Positions 46,279-56,432 of a DNA stretch of 64,000 bases are shown in pieces; position 1 is the stretch's first letter; every line of letters begins with the position of its first letter. Position numbers and translations under genes: made by a program. Under the pieces are notes generated by a model, which saw nothing but the letters and a program-made list of their open reading frames with translations, was not told where the DNA came from and ran no database searches. The DNA is taken from the NCBI GenBank assembly GCA_030374805.1, contig JARGSG010000061.1:1-64000 (forward strand), written 5' to 3'. Origin of the DNA: Gracilaria gracilis (Eukaryota > Rhodophyta > Florideophyceae > Gracilariales > Gracilariaceae).

Positions 46279-46645
46279 TAAGGCGCCATCTGCATGAAGC
46301 CGCACTGAGATGTGCGGTTGGATAGATAAAGCTGTTGCGAGTGATGATGCCGCGCTTGATATGAATGGGGAGGAACATCTGAACAGTGAAGACGAAGACT
46401 GCGCGCAAGAATTTGAGTCATGGGAGCGAACGAAGGGCAAGACTGGAGCGAAAGCAAATCTCGAGAGCTGTGGTGGCGTGAATGTGGGCTTTAGAGGTGG
46501 CGCGAAGAGCAGACCTCCCAGAAAGGGGCGTGATCGACGAAAGTGCAAACGTACAAACCGAGGACACCAGGCTGAAGCAAATGACGAAAGAGGTGCTAGT
46601 GCACCAATGAAATCAAATGTAAAGGACATGAAACTTCAGAAATGA
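46279..46645 (+). pseudogene. Small acidic/basic protein ORF
   Basis: The frame from ATG 46271 (MAGKAPSA) meets TGA near 46297 and then continues in frame from a second ATG at 46310 for 111 codons: an acidic stretch (EEHLNSEDEDCAQEFESW) and then a basic Gly/Arg/Lys-rich tail (GGAKSRPPRKGRDRRKCKRT) to TGA 46643-46645. The composition is like a small nuclear RNA/chromatin-binding protein. No family was recognised. The shorter ORF alone may be the real gene. Confidence 0.35.
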
Positions 46646-46858
46646 ACCCTGGAGAGCTCTCTTCTAGTACTACGAAAGAGGTTTCTTCTTTTGAATTGGA
46701 AGTGTACTAAGATTACGACGAAGCCATCTGTCAACACCTGTTTCATTACAAACAGATTCGATAGTAGCTTTGCCCTGGGTACAAACCTTTCGGGGTACGT
46801 ATTCAAACCAGAAAAACATCTATGATTCGCGATCCCATCCTCCACTTTATCGTGTTGC

Positions 46859-47992
46859 TTAAACACTCTCAGACGAACCAACAAATCCGCCGGCACGGCA
46901 GCGGCGTGTCTTCAGGTGGCGTCTTAGCACTGCTGCAGAGCACCAACCATTGGGGTCGTCATAACGCTTTTTGCAGTGCAGACAACGTGGCGAACCATTC
47001 TTAGCGTACTTTGCGTACTGTCCTGCGCGTACCAGTCCTTTGCAATTCTCGTCCGGGCACGGACATTGCACTGCACCATCGTAGTACTTGCACTTCCAAA
47101 CCTCTACCGTAACACCGTCCTTACCAAGAAAAACGACTTCAGTGGCACTCTTAAACACAAGGTGCCCAAATGGCCGTGGGTTATAATCTTTCAGCCACTC
47201 ATTGACATGCGAGGGCAACAGCTCGTCTGCAGAGACGTACAGTTCATTCGAAACGGATGACGCACTAGAAGAGGTGGAATGCAATGACCTCGTCGCGAAA
47301 AGGGCCGGCTCAAGAGCAAGCTGAGGGTTATCCGTGCCGCGAGGATAACCATCACTGCTGACCGATTCAGCTTCGTCGGTGCTGACCGATTCAGCTTCGT
47401 CGGTGCTGACCGATTCAGCTTCGTCGGTGCTGACCGATTCAGCTTCGTCGGTGCTGACCGATTCAGCTTCGTCGGTGCTGACCGATTCAGCTTCGTCGGT
47501 GCTTACCGATTCAGCTTCGTCGATGCTGACGGATCCAGTTTCATCGGTGCTGGAGGATCGCTCATCGGTGCTGACCAATTTTTCATCGGTGCTGACCGCT
47601 TCAGCTTCGTCGATGCCGACGGATCCAGTTTCATCGGTGCTGGAGGATCGCTCATCGGTGCTGACCAATTCTTCATCGGTGCTGACCGCTTCAGCTTCGT
47701 CGGTGCTGGCCGATTTCGTTTCGTCAGTGCTGGCCGATTCCGTTTCGTTGGTGCTGACCGATTCAGCTTCGTCGATGCTGACGAATCCAGTTTCATCGGT
47801 GCTGGCGGAGCGCTCATCGGTGTTGACTACTTGTTCATCGGTGTTGACGGATTCACATGCAGCGGTGATGGCTGATTCAGGATTAGCGGTGCTGACGGAT
47901 AGAGGATCATCGGCAAGACAGAGTGCTCGTAAGTCATTTTCCAGCTCAGCTGGATTCGTTACAGCTTTTTGGGCCCTGCTCCTAGTCATCAT
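46859..47992 (-). CDS. Repeat protein with C-terminal zinc-binding domain, 377 aa
   Basis: Intact ORF from ATG 47992. Residues 1-45 are basic then mixed. About residues 45-225 are built of 8-residue S-T-D-E-A-E-S-V units and variants (STDERSS, STDETGS, SIDEAE), acidic and presumably disordered. A linker of 40 residues follows. The folded C-terminal domain begins near LPSHVNEWLKDYNPRPFGHL and carries metal-ligand pairs: CPCPDENC, a CLHC pair, then WCSAAVLRRHLKTRRC (C-x8-H-x5-C). The pattern recalls BED/C2HC-type fingers of transposon-derived proteins but is not identical to one I know. The last seven DNA repeats (47357-47524) are essentially identical, so expansion is recent. Confidence 0.65.
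   Translation of the reverse strand: MMTRSRAQKAVTNPAELENDLRALCLADDPLSVSTANPESAITAACESVNTDEQVVNTDERSASTDETGFVSIDEAESVSTNETESASTDETKSASTDEAEAVSTDEELVSTDERSSSTDETGSVGIDEAEAVSTDEKLVSTDERSSSTDETGSVSIDEAESVSTDEAESVSTDEAESVSTDEAESVSTDEAESVSTDEAESVSTDEAESVSSDGYPRGTDNPQLALEPALFATRSLHSTSSSASSVSNELYVSADELLPSHVNEWLKDYNPRPFGHLVFKSATEVVFLGKDGVTVEVWKCKYYDGAVQCPCPDENCKGLVRAGQYAKYAKNGSPRCLHCKKRYDDPNGWCSAAVLRRHLKTRRCRAGGFVGSSESV
47357..47850. repeat. 24-bp in-frame minisatellite
   Basis: Seven near-identical tandem copies of gctgaccgattcagcttcgt+cggt span 47357-47524. Diverged 24-bp variants and 96/120-bp higher-order blocks then run to about 47850. The frame of the minus-strand ORF is kept. The plus strand is also open throughout (47379-48005), which is a by-product. 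Confidence 0.95.
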
Positions 47993-48288
47993 CTTGAAAT
48001 CTTGAGCGCTTCTAACAGATAGAACGGGATAGTGTGCAGGACGTTGTGGACGACAGGTTCCATGACCGGTGTCAGGATGAGCCCGATTGGGTTTATATAC
48101 GCTTTGGAGGTCGGAACGAGAGTAAAGATAGCACTGAAAAACACAACCGTGTGGCGCTCAGTAGTTCGGCTCATCGCCATTCTCTCGTTGACACCCGTAC
48201 GGTTAGATCTTTCGTTGAATCTTTCCACCGAAGTACAAAACGGAGGGTACGAAGCATCTGGATGTAACATCATTCGAGGCCTTGTTGC

Positions 48289-48645
48289 GGTTCCTGTGCG
48301 CAAACTCAAAAGTGTCTAGAAGCCAAGTTCTAGACGTATCTCCACTTTTTAAACGAATCAGGTGCGATTTGGCTCATACGATAGCAGGAAAGAGCTCCTC
48401 TGGATAAAGAGTTCCTGTGCGCAAATTCAGAAGTATGTCTAGAAGCCAAGCTCTAGACGTATTTCCACTTTTTAAACGAATCCGGTGCGATTTGGCTCAT
48501 ACGATAGCAGGAAAGAGCTCCTCTGGATAAAGAGTTCCTGTGCGCAAATTCAGAAGTATGTCTAGAAGCCAAGCTCTAGACGTATTTCCACTTTTTAAAC
48601 GAATCAGGTGCGATTTGGCTCATACGATAGCAGGCAGGATGCTCT
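48289..48645. repeat. Triplicated 122-bp tandem repeat
   Basis: Copies begin at about 48291, 48412 and 48535 (ttcctgtgcgcaaa). Each holds the palindrome GTCTAGA-agccaagc-TCTAGAC and the segment tttaaacgaatcaggtgcga. Copies 2 and 3 are almost identical, while copy 1 lacks 3-4 nt. Confidence 0.95.
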
Positions 48646-48793
48646 TCTGAATGTACGAAGGTAGACATTGCAAGCCGTGTTCTAGGTTCCGCTCCGCAAA
48701 CCAGGAATACGTCCACGATTCCAATCTATACATATCACATCTCCACGTTGTCTTCAAGATTCCGAAATTCCGGAGACGTCTTCGAGGGGTGAA

Positions 48794-49540
48794 TCAAATT
48801 TGAGCTGGGGGTTCGTTCCGTGACTTGGGCCGACAGGTTCTATCCTCTTTGAATGAAGCAGTAGCCCAAGTATCCTTGGTATCTGCAGCTCCTGCTTTGA
48901 TGCTCTTTTCAAGACGATGGGCAAGTATTCCTGTGACGATCCCCGCCACATGAGCAACATGGCTTACACGAACTGACCAAACGCCTTTGCCGTTATAACC
49001 GTGGCGAAGATATACAAGAACGCCAAACAGCTCCCTGAAAACTGCAGCACGCATTGCGATATCTGTAAACATAGAAGTTGAAGATGAAACTTGTTCTTCC
49101 AGAGAGCACCAGTAGAAAGAGAAAAGAGAGAATACAGCAGCACTTCCTCCCATATACGATGCCTGATACTGGGGATTGCGAAGGAGATTGGCGAAAGCTA
49201 CGAACGCAACACTGCCAAGCAGTCCCCCTGATACATACAGTCCCCCGATTTCCGACACATGTAGAGATCGAGAACACGCCTGAATAATGACCCATGCCAA
49301 TAAAGAGTTAGCCACCAGATGCTGCACACCGAAATGTGTGAATATGCACGTGAGAAAAAGGTGGGGGCGTTTCTTTTTCAGGGCATCGGACGTGAGGATA
49401 AAGTTTCTTAGCATGAATTTTGCGAGAAAGCCCCGTTTCGTCATTCTGTAAGCTCCAATGCCGAGGCGAAAAGAGATAAAGACAAGCAGATTCGCTCCCA
49501 CTATCCCCAAACCTAAGGCCCGTGTCTCAAAGGACCCCAA
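48794..49540 (-). CDS. Rhomboid-family intramembrane protease
   Basis: Serine protease that cuts substrates within membranes. It has about six hydrophobic helices: LGIVGANLLVFISFRLGIGA near the start, then LFLTCIFTHFGVQHLVANSL (helix 2, with the His/Asn of the HxxxN motif), a helix containing YMGGSAAVFSLFSFY (the GxSx nucleophile, Ser in GGSA) and VSHVAHVAGIVTGIL (catalytic His). Length and the LRNFILTSD segment before helix 2 suggest a mitochondrial or plastid type. The first codons overlap the gag ORF on the same strand, so the true N-terminus, and any transit peptide, is replaced by retrotransposon sequence. There are no internal stops. Folding and activity are uncertain because of the lost start. 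Confidence 0.75.
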   Translation of the reverse strand: MGSFETRALGLGIVGANLLVFISFRLGIGAYRMTKRGFLAKFMLRNFILTSDALKKKRPHLFLTCIFTHFGVQHLVANSLLAWVIIQACSRSLHVSEIGGLYVSGGLLGSVAFVAFANLLRNPQYQASYMGGSAAVFSLFSFYWCSLEEQVSSSTSMFTDIAMRAAVFRELFGVLVYLRHGYNGKGVWSVRVSHVAHVAGIVTGILAHRLEKSIKAGAADTKDTWATASFKEDRTCRPKSRNEPPAQI

Positions 49541-51479
49541 TGCCCATTTCCCTCAGAGAGAGGAGACACTGCGGTGACGTGTGACCATGCGTATAGCACA
49601 AGTGGCATATCAATCGCAATACTCCTGCTTGCAGGTTACCTTTCCGAACTTCGGTGAAACGAACCGCAGGGCGGGGGTCTCTCCATCCAGGCCGTTGAAA
49701 ACGAGTACCTCCATTCGAATATGGGATAGGAGGAGCCGTCATACGACGGTTGTCCGCATACAGCGCTGGGTCAACCAGTGCTGTATCGAACGATGTATCC
49801 GTCGTAGACGGGAGTTCCGTAGTAGGCACGGAGATGACTTCGGCATGCGCAAGCTGCACGTTGTCATATCCCTGTTGAGGGTGTTCCGCCGCGACCAGCG
49901 AGAGCGATGGGGAGCGGTCCTCCATCACCAACGCTTTTGCGGACTTTGACCTCGACTGAAAACCACGAGCACGTAGTGCATCACCCTCCGCGCGTGCGGT
50001 TTGGACCAACTCGAGGTAAGTTGTCCTCGGCTTGTCCTCCCGACGACGGGCAATGAGTGACTTGATGGCTGGGCTCAGCCCATCAATGAACATCGTACAA
50101 CGTTCCCCAGCGGGGTAGACATTACCACAGCGGTGGAAAGCCTTGTTAAGGCGTACCGAATAATCGGTTTCAACCTCGTCCGGGCGCTGACGAGTATCCC
50201 TCAAGGCGAGGATCGCGGACTGAATGGCATCATTCGTCGCGTAAGACCTTAATAGGTATTGGACGGCTTCGGGCCAGCACGTCACCCCTCCTTCGGAGGC
50301 TCTTGTGGAACCTCTTACAGAGTGATACTGGTCTTCGGCCACCCCCCGTAAAAAGTACGGCAGCGCCACGTAGGCTTGTCCTTCGTTCATCCCGAGTATA
50401 TCGGCTTCCGCGACAAAGCGGGCAAGAAAATCCAACACCAAGATTGGGTCATCTCCAGAAAATCTCTGGTTACGGAGTGAAAGCTGCATTCGCTTGATGC
50501 AATCTTTCACTCTTCCCGTTCCACGGGGTGTACGCTCCAGCGAGGAGTCTTCCAACCGATAGAATCGGTACGAAAGTAGTTTTCGGTACATCCTATTCGT
50601 AGGCTTCAATTCCCGGAGTCCGGAGTGCCTTCTACCCTTTGTACGGGAGCGAATCACCCCCTGGGTGGCAGACGACCGCTTTGAGCGGGAAGAGCGCTCG
50701 CGGCGACCATCCTCCGTCTCGGAGTCTGAAGAAGTAGACTCATCCGAGTGACTCGGGTTAGAATCCGACGACGTCGGCGTATCCGAATGATCGTTGTATC
50801 GTTTGGAATTCCGCCTACGGCGGCCTTTGCCCGTTCCAGCGCGCTGGTCGCGTTGTGACACGGCAGCGACCGGAACATCCGGAGAGTTATTATCCATCCT
50901 TATGGTTTGTTCCAGCGTCTCCAGACGGGAGCGGACGCGATTGAATGGCTCCTCAATCCCTTCTACGAAGGCGGTGGGCGAACCCAAACATTCCAACATC
51001 TTGTTGACATCAGACCGTAATACACGGAGGTCTTCAGCAACATCCTCTGCAGAGGTTTTCTCGACCACCTCACGGAGGGCGCGAAATTCCCCTACAAGGG
51101 CATTATGAGCGGCACGCAAAGTGCGCACCTGGTCCTCCAGGGAAGTCCCCTGGGGGGTGTGGGCAGCAACCTCACGACGAGGCTCCGATCCCGCGGCAGC
51201 GGTAGCTGGCTGGGACGCCAAATGCGGACCAGTAGCAACTGGAGCAGGCCCGGCAACGTGCCGAGAGTTGGCCAACGGAGGCAAAAGAAGGTCCCGGGAT
51301 TCCCGGTTTTGGCTCGACGTCCGAGAGGAAACCTTGGCCGCAAGGGTTGAACCAGCCCGAATCGGGATCTTAGAAATCACCCGATCATCGGGAACATCCC
51401 CATCATCGTAGGAGCGGCTGCGGGTAACCGCCGGCTCCGCCCCAGATGGCTTCCGAGACATCGGTAATGAACCGTTCAA
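49527..51479 (-). CDS. LTR-retrotransposon Gag, 650 aa, intact
   Basis: ATG 51479 opens an uninterrupted ORF. Residues 1-130 are Ser/Pro/Ala-rich. About 130-200 is a coiled coil (LEDQVRTLRAAHNALVGEFR). About 215-290 is Arg/Ser-rich. About 300-500 is the helical capsid-like domain (FSGDDPILVLDFLARFVAEA, YVALPYFLRGVAEDQYHSVR, RPDEVETDYSVRLNKAFHRC, AGERCTMFIDGLSPAIKSLI). A CCHC zinc knuckle lies at residues 625-638 (CHLCYTHGHTSPQC). The organisation is that of Ty3-like gag proteins. No protease, reverse transcriptase or integrase follows; the ORF runs into the rhomboid gene at 49540. This is a partial element, since gag alone cannot transpose. Confidence 0.85.
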   Translation of the reverse strand: MNGSLPMSRKPSGAEPAVTRSRSYDDGDVPDDRVISKIPIRAGSTLAAKVSSRTSSQNRESRDLLLPPLANSRHVAGPAPVATGPHLASQPATAAAGSEPRREVAAHTPQGTSLEDQVRTLRAAHNALVGEFRALREVVEKTSAEDVAEDLRVLRSDVNKMLECLGSPTAFVEGIEEPFNRVRSRLETLEQTIRMDNNSPDVPVAAVSQRDQRAGTGKGRRRRNSKRYNDHSDTPTSSDSNPSHSDESTSSDSETEDGRRERSSRSKRSSATQGVIRSRTKGRRHSGLRELKPTNRMYRKLLSYRFYRLEDSSLERTPRGTGRVKDCIKRMQLSLRNQRFSGDDPILVLDFLARFVAEADILGMNEGQAYVALPYFLRGVAEDQYHSVRGSTRASEGGVTCWPEAVQYLLRSYATNDAIQSAILALRDTRQRPDEVETDYSVRLNKAFHRCGNVYPAGERCTMFIDGLSPAIKSLIARRREDKPRTTYLELVQTARAEGDALRARGFQSRSKSAKALVMEDRSPSLSLVAAEHPQQGYDNVQLAHAEVISVPTTELPSTTDTSFDTALVDPALYADNRRMTAPPIPYSNGGTRFQRPGWRDPRPAVRFTEVRKGNLQAGVLRLICHLCYTHGHTSPQCLLSLREMGIGVL

Positions 51480-52160
51480 CGGGAAAACAACGGAATCTTC
51501 CGGAACGTAGACAAATCACCTCAAAAGAGGAAAAGCACACAGAATTCTAGGTCGGGAGACCAGTTTGTAGTGCAATGCCCCAAAGGGGAAAGAACCACGA
51601 AGACGTTCGGGATCTTCCTCACACGAGGTAGCACAGCGAGTAGAGCCCTTCCAGGGATGACACGACTATGTCGGTGTGTAAGGCCGAGGTCACCCTTCAC
51701 GACGAGCGTAGGAAGGTAAACCAGAAGGTTGTTTCCGTGCAAACGGTGTGTGTGTATCCTCTGATGAGGCGATGATTCCACAGTGTGGCGAGTGCGGACC
51801 GGGTGTCAGCACGAGCCGCGAATGGCGGAGTAGCCACCCAAGAAGAGGGGAAAAAGGAAAAGGAAAAGAAAGGGAAAGGGGAATCCACGAAGATGTGGTA
51901 AGAGATACGGCAAAGCCGGGGAAATCCTTATACAAGGCGAACGCGACAAACAGCGGTATAATACTCCCACAATTGGGTTCGTTTAGGTGACGCAGGGCGG
52001 ATAGACAACCGTATACTACGGAACCTTCCTCCTTATGGAGTCGAGGCGCTCGCAGGCGTAAAGTTTAGAGCCGTAACCCTGGTTGGGGAAGTTTACTTAG
52101 TGGCGAAGGCCGAGTGCCGAGCCACTATATAGTACAGTAACCTCCCAAGCTTGGGCCAAA
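51480..52160. mobile_element. Probable 5' leader of the retrotransposon
   Basis: The sequence upstream of gag on the minus strand has no gene. It contains the pyrimidine-rich ctttccctttccc (complement) at about 51855-51885 and a tata-like ctatatagt at about 52122-52132. It may hold the 5' LTR and primer site, but with no second LTR in the window the borders cannot be set and no clear primer-binding site was found. Confidence 0.35.
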
Positions 52161-52975
52161 AGTATCTGAAATAAATATCTAAATTACCAGCAATGCTGGT
52201 TCAACCATCCCTGGCAGGGGTTACCCACGTGTCCCACGCACACCCAAATTGGGGCAGCAGTGCCAGTGCACGTGTGAAATGTGCACAGTAGGTACACCGC
52301 ATTGCGGTAAACATCCCGCATGTAGCGGTAATGGCCATCACCGCGCACAAGCGGAAAAACCACCAAGTCGTGAAATATCCCTTATGGGGCGTTGCACCAC
52401 AAGGTGTTGCCTGCTAGTAGCAATCTCACCACAAAAGATGAAAGTGAGAATGCCCTTTGCAAGGCAATAAGACAGTAGAGTTGTTGGGATGGTTGTTGTA
52501 CGGTGAATTGGTATATAAGTTGCTGCTATTGAATGTGTGGTTGATGTCTTGGTTGTTCTTCTCAGCCGAGATGGTCAGAGGAGGCCCGGAAGCCGCTTAA
52601 ATAGAGGTTTTTGGCCTCAGCCAGTCACGCTTCGGCACACGCAGTGCACGAGCCACTGCTGCGTGACAAGTGTCTGCACGCGCCTGGCGCGCACAACTCG
52701 TGCCATGGCGCGTGCGCCACGTTCCACACGTGCTCCACATGCGCGGCTCGTGCCTTGGCGCATGTCACACGTGCCACACGTGCCGAACATGCGTAGCTCG
52801 TGCTACACGTGCCACTCGTGTGCAGCGCGTGCAGCACGAGCCATGCGCGTGCGCATCTGAGCGTGTACGGCACACGTCCTGATAACTGTAGCAATTTTTC
52901 TCTTTCCTAAATAGTTTCCAATTACGCCTTCACAGAGGTTACTGGAGGCTGAATTGTTCAGAAGTCTCGCTGAAT
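52161..52975. other. Non-coding; cacgtgcc-rich simple repeat
   Basis: About 52625-52870 is rich in imperfect cgtgccacacgtgcc/catgcgcg repeats with no supported gene. The rest shows nothing recognised. Confidence 0.5.
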
Positions 52976-52978
52976 GAT

Positions 52979-53476
52979 GTGGTCCATGAAATAGAAGAGG
53001 AATACATTTCCGTCAGTCGAAGTGATATCGTGAAAAACTCTTGTCATCGCAGTTCTGTGTTTAATGTTTTCAAGGCATATATTGGTGACGATGAAGAGAA
53101 GATTGCTGTGAGATGGGTTCGCCCAGATCTTCTATTTGATAAGCATCACATTTCGAAACTTAAAAGAGAAACGAAGGAATGCGCAAAGTTGGTGCAAACC
53201 TCCATGAACAAAACTGATACTAGAGGATGGAAGGTAAAGGATGTTGTTCCCAAGAAGGGGAGAGGACACTTTTTCACCGATGTTCAAAGCCGCACAGTGC
53301 TCGTGAAACCTCACTTGAAGCACTTCAGGGTGTTTTATGAGGGTTTAGGCGACCTGAAATATTTGGAATGGTCTATACACGCCATTTTTTTGCAGGCATT
53401 GATACACTTTAGCATCAGTTACAGCAGAAGAGAAAGTATTATGACAAAATTGCAAGGATGTATTGATTACAGGTAG
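52979..53476 (+). CDS. Uncharacterised 165-aa protein
   Basis: Open frame starting MVHEIEEEYISVSRSD (first codon ATG or a near start at 52979). It is highly charged: Lys/Asp/Glu-rich, with KLKRETKECAKLVQTSMNKT and KVKDVVPKKGRGHFFTDVQ. It has no membrane segment or signal peptide, no low complexity and no recognised domain. It ends at TAG 53474-53476. It may be longer upstream in an unseen exon. Confidence 0.4.
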   Translation: MVHEIEEEYISVSRSDIVKNSCHRSSVFNVFKAYIGDDEEKIAVRWVRPDLLFDKHHISKLKRETKECAKLVQTSMNKTDTRGWKVKDVVPKKGRGHFFTDVQSRTVLVKPHLKHFRVFYEGLGDLKYLEWSIHAIFLQALIHFSISYSRRESIMTKLQGCIDYR

Positions 53477-53479
53477 AAC

Positions 53480-54300
53480 ACCATTTACTTGTCTTCAACT
53501 GAGATCAAGAAGTATTCTAGTTCCTCTAGGCGACTAATTTACAACTTTCTCCGGGATCGTAAGTGCTCGAGGATGTGCCGCAGATGCTAAATACTGTGAC
53601 TGACCGCGCCCGTGATTGACGCATCGCACGGTGTTCTTTTTGTCGAATGAGGATGTACAACGGCTGGAAAACCCTGGGCCGTCCTTTACTTTTGTAATAG
53701 AAATTTTGACTATCGTTGTAGCCTTTCCTGCTTCTGAGACTCAAGTTGGCTAATAATTTTTGTTGAGAGCAAAAAAAAACTACTGACGTCACCAAAAGTA
53801 CGAGAGCTAACCCTCTTGATCATCAAACTTGACCCTCCTTTCCTTCAGTGTGCAAGGAAAGTGGTACATGCGGAACGCCTTGTCGTGGTGTGCGCCTCTG
53901 CCGACGGTCTCTAGAGGATGAATGAAGAGAAAATCGGGAAGAGGAAGGCGATAAGCGTTGGTAGCAAAACGCCCGCGGTTGAGGATATCTAAGGATTCTA
54001 ATACTTTCTCGTCGTAGCCCAGTAAATGTAGTGCAGCTACTGATTAGTGGCTAGTGGCTGGGATGTAGAGGTATTGTGGGTCGTCGGGTCTTTAGCAAAC
54101 CCTATAATAGTCGTAATGACTATTATAGGATACTCATAAAAAGAGAGAGAGAACATGAGTCTTATCTAGAAAGAGCCGCCGGAAAGCATTTTCTGAAATT
54201 TGAAAACCATCTTACCCTTGATACACGTATGAAAAGTCTACACAGAAAAGCGCCCCTGGGAGAAAACGGCGCCACCCAGCTCTGCTCTTGCAGTCCTGCG
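53480..54300. other. Gap without supported genes
   Basis: No ORF of substance. A short inverted pair (ctataatagtcgtaa and tgactattatag) lies at about 54100-54129. Confidence 0.5.
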
Positions 54301-54316
54301 CCACATTCGCCCCACC

Positions 54317-56390
54317 ATGAGCACCGCCGTAGAAGCCGCGCCCGCCGCGACGCCGGCATCAACCATTGCCGCCCATTCAGCGCCGCCCGCCGACTCTCAG
54401 CCTCCAGCCTCCGCTTCCCCGCAGCAACCAACTTCCACCTCACCCGCCGCGTCACCAGATAAACCTACATCAAATGGCGCCACCAACTCGCAACCCCCGA
54501 CACACATTCCCGTCGTAACAAATCTATCAAGTCTTCCAGATGTGCTTACGGAGCAAGCAATGGCGCGTAATCAACAAGCCGCAACTGAGATTGGTGTCGA
54601 ACTACAGGCCAAAATGTCCGTTGGACAGCCTATCACCGGCGATAGACGCACCGATTTTATCACAGATCACTACCGCTTCATGAATGAAATCGGACGACGG
54701 TTCAAGTTACGTCGCATTGGCGGCGCCGAACTTGACCTTTACGGTCGGTACAAGGCCGTTTTAGAAAGTGGCGGTTTACAGGCTGTCATATGTATACGCG
54801 CCTTTAAAATGGTAGCACAGTCCTTAGTGCTGCCGAAGACGTGCACATCAGCCGCCTTCATCCTTCGCATCGAGTGTGAAAGCTGTTGTATATGTATGAG
54901 CAGAAGCACGTTTGGAATCGCGAACCACATCAAGCCGCGCCGCTCTACGCCGTCTACAGATCTCATCGTGTCTTCAATCCTTTCCGTCATCAAATAGCGC
55001 TTCCACCACCACCGCCGTCACTACCACCTCCGCCCCCTGCTCCCACGGCTCCGGCCGCCGTTCACCCGCCGCAGAAGCCGAGCAGCAGGCCTCGTCGACA
55101 TGCGGCTGTCGCGGCCATCACTGCTGTCGCAGCCGCCGTGTCCGACGATCCGTACTCATATCCCATATTCCCCAGGCGGTCTCGACTTACTGGACTCGAT
55201 GAGCATTCGCTTACCGTTCACGAAGAACAGCTTCTTGAGGATCAGGTGGTGAATGAAAGCGCTCCGCATGCCATATATGTCCCGAATCAACCCGGTGAAC
55301 GAGAGCGAGTGGTGGCTGCTCTATGGAGCCCCATTCATGATGATGTGGCATGGGCATTAGGGACTCTTAATGCGCTTTCGTTTGACCTTCGCAACATATT
55401 CGTGGCTCAAGAATTCCCTGGTGTGCTCGATGCACTGCATGAAGTGCTAAACCGTCACATGGAGGATATTGTTCGAGCGCGACCGTTTGGCGTCGAAGCC
55501 GGTATGGAGGAGTTTGACCCATGTGCGCCACGAGATGTTCCTCTGCCCGCGATGGATGTTCAGGCTGCTGGTTATTTCGACACCGGACCGGGGGTTGGAG
55601 TTTCACATCGTCGCATGCGAGAAGAGCATCTGTGTTCATCCACGCTGCAGCAGTACAGCAATTTGTTCAATATTGCTGATCCTATTGCAGTTGATCGTGA
55701 ACAATGTGCGGTTGTCGCCTCTAATGTGCTGAGGAACATGAGCTTTTTCGATCGCAATGCCATCTTTCTGGCTAATTCCATGTCCATTCTCAACATATCT
55801 GCCGTGATGATTCAAACCATGCAGGTTGCAGCAAATTTGCGAGAGGCATTGATGGAAATGTGGATCAATGTATCACCGTATCTCAACGAGTCCCCTGGTT
55901 CTGCTGGGAGTGCTGTGCTGGGGACCTGTATAAAACTGCTGGACCCGTTCAATGCTGGAGCCGAGCAGACACGCTTTATGAACTGTGGGGAAGTCCTGGC
56001 ACGTCTTGCTGCCAGCCCTGAGCGAAACGAAGCGGCTATTGTCGCCACTTTTGACGACGTGTTGCCGCGATTAGTAGACATGTTGGGAGGGCGGAGTCGA
56101 CGGTATGTGAATGCCAGTCTTGCGGCGTTTTGCAACTTCAGTGCGTTTGACTGGCCTGTACGCGATCGAATTGCACGTACGCCTCGTGCCTTAGAGCGAT
56201 TGGTTGGTATGCTTTCAGATGCTGAACTGGCACCGTGAGCGGCGTTGACGCTACTGAATCTGGCGGAGGCTCCGAATAACAAGTCGGTTTTAGTGTACTA
56301 CGAGGCACGGCTCGTCGAACTGGCCCTGAACCCTTCTCCCGCTGCTGATACAGTGGCTTCTATTCTTTTCAAGAAGCGTCGCAGAAGGCT
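54317..56390 (+). pseudogene. ARID1/BAF250-type SWI/SNF subunit, broken
   Basis: BAF250/ARID1 (Swi1) is the DNA-binding subunit of SWI/SNF remodelers. ATG 54317 starts an Ala/Pro/Ser-rich N-terminus. The ARID domain spans about residues 110-190 (FMNEIGRRFKLRRIGGAELD, LYGRYKAVLESGGLQAVICI, LPKTCTSAAFILRIE). A 1-nt deletion at about 54873 then shifts the frame, and LYMYEQKHVWNREP continues from 54886. A poly-Pro region follows. The BAF250_C domain includes HDDVAWALGTLNALSFDLRN, CAVVASNVLRNMSFFDRNAI, LFLANS-type sequence and NASLAAFCNFSAFDWPVRDR. TGA at 56236-56238 interrupts; the frame goes on (LTLLNLAEAPNNKSVLVYYE, LNPSPAADTVASILF) to about 56380. It is then fused to the NB-ARC gene. Strong identification. 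Confidence 0.88.
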
Positions 56391-56393
56391 TCG

Positions 56394-56429
56394 AGGTGGT
56401 TTGGCACACGTAGGTGGTTTGGCACACGT
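56394..56429. repeat. 18-bp direct duplication at a gene junction
   Basis: aggtggtttggcacacgt occurs twice head to tail (56394-56411, 56412-56429), exactly between the last ARID1-like and the first NB-ARC-like codons. Confidence 0.9.
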
Positions 56430-56432
56430 TCG

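Noticed and set aside
47379-48005. 208-aa plus-strand ORF rich in SVLTDSASS
   Set aside because: It is the antisense of the 24-bp array of the minus-strand zinc-finger gene, which has the real non-repetitive domain.
51480-52160. Defined LTR with primer-binding site
   Set aside because: There is no second copy in the window and no convincing tRNA-complementary site next to a CA end, so borders would be a guess.
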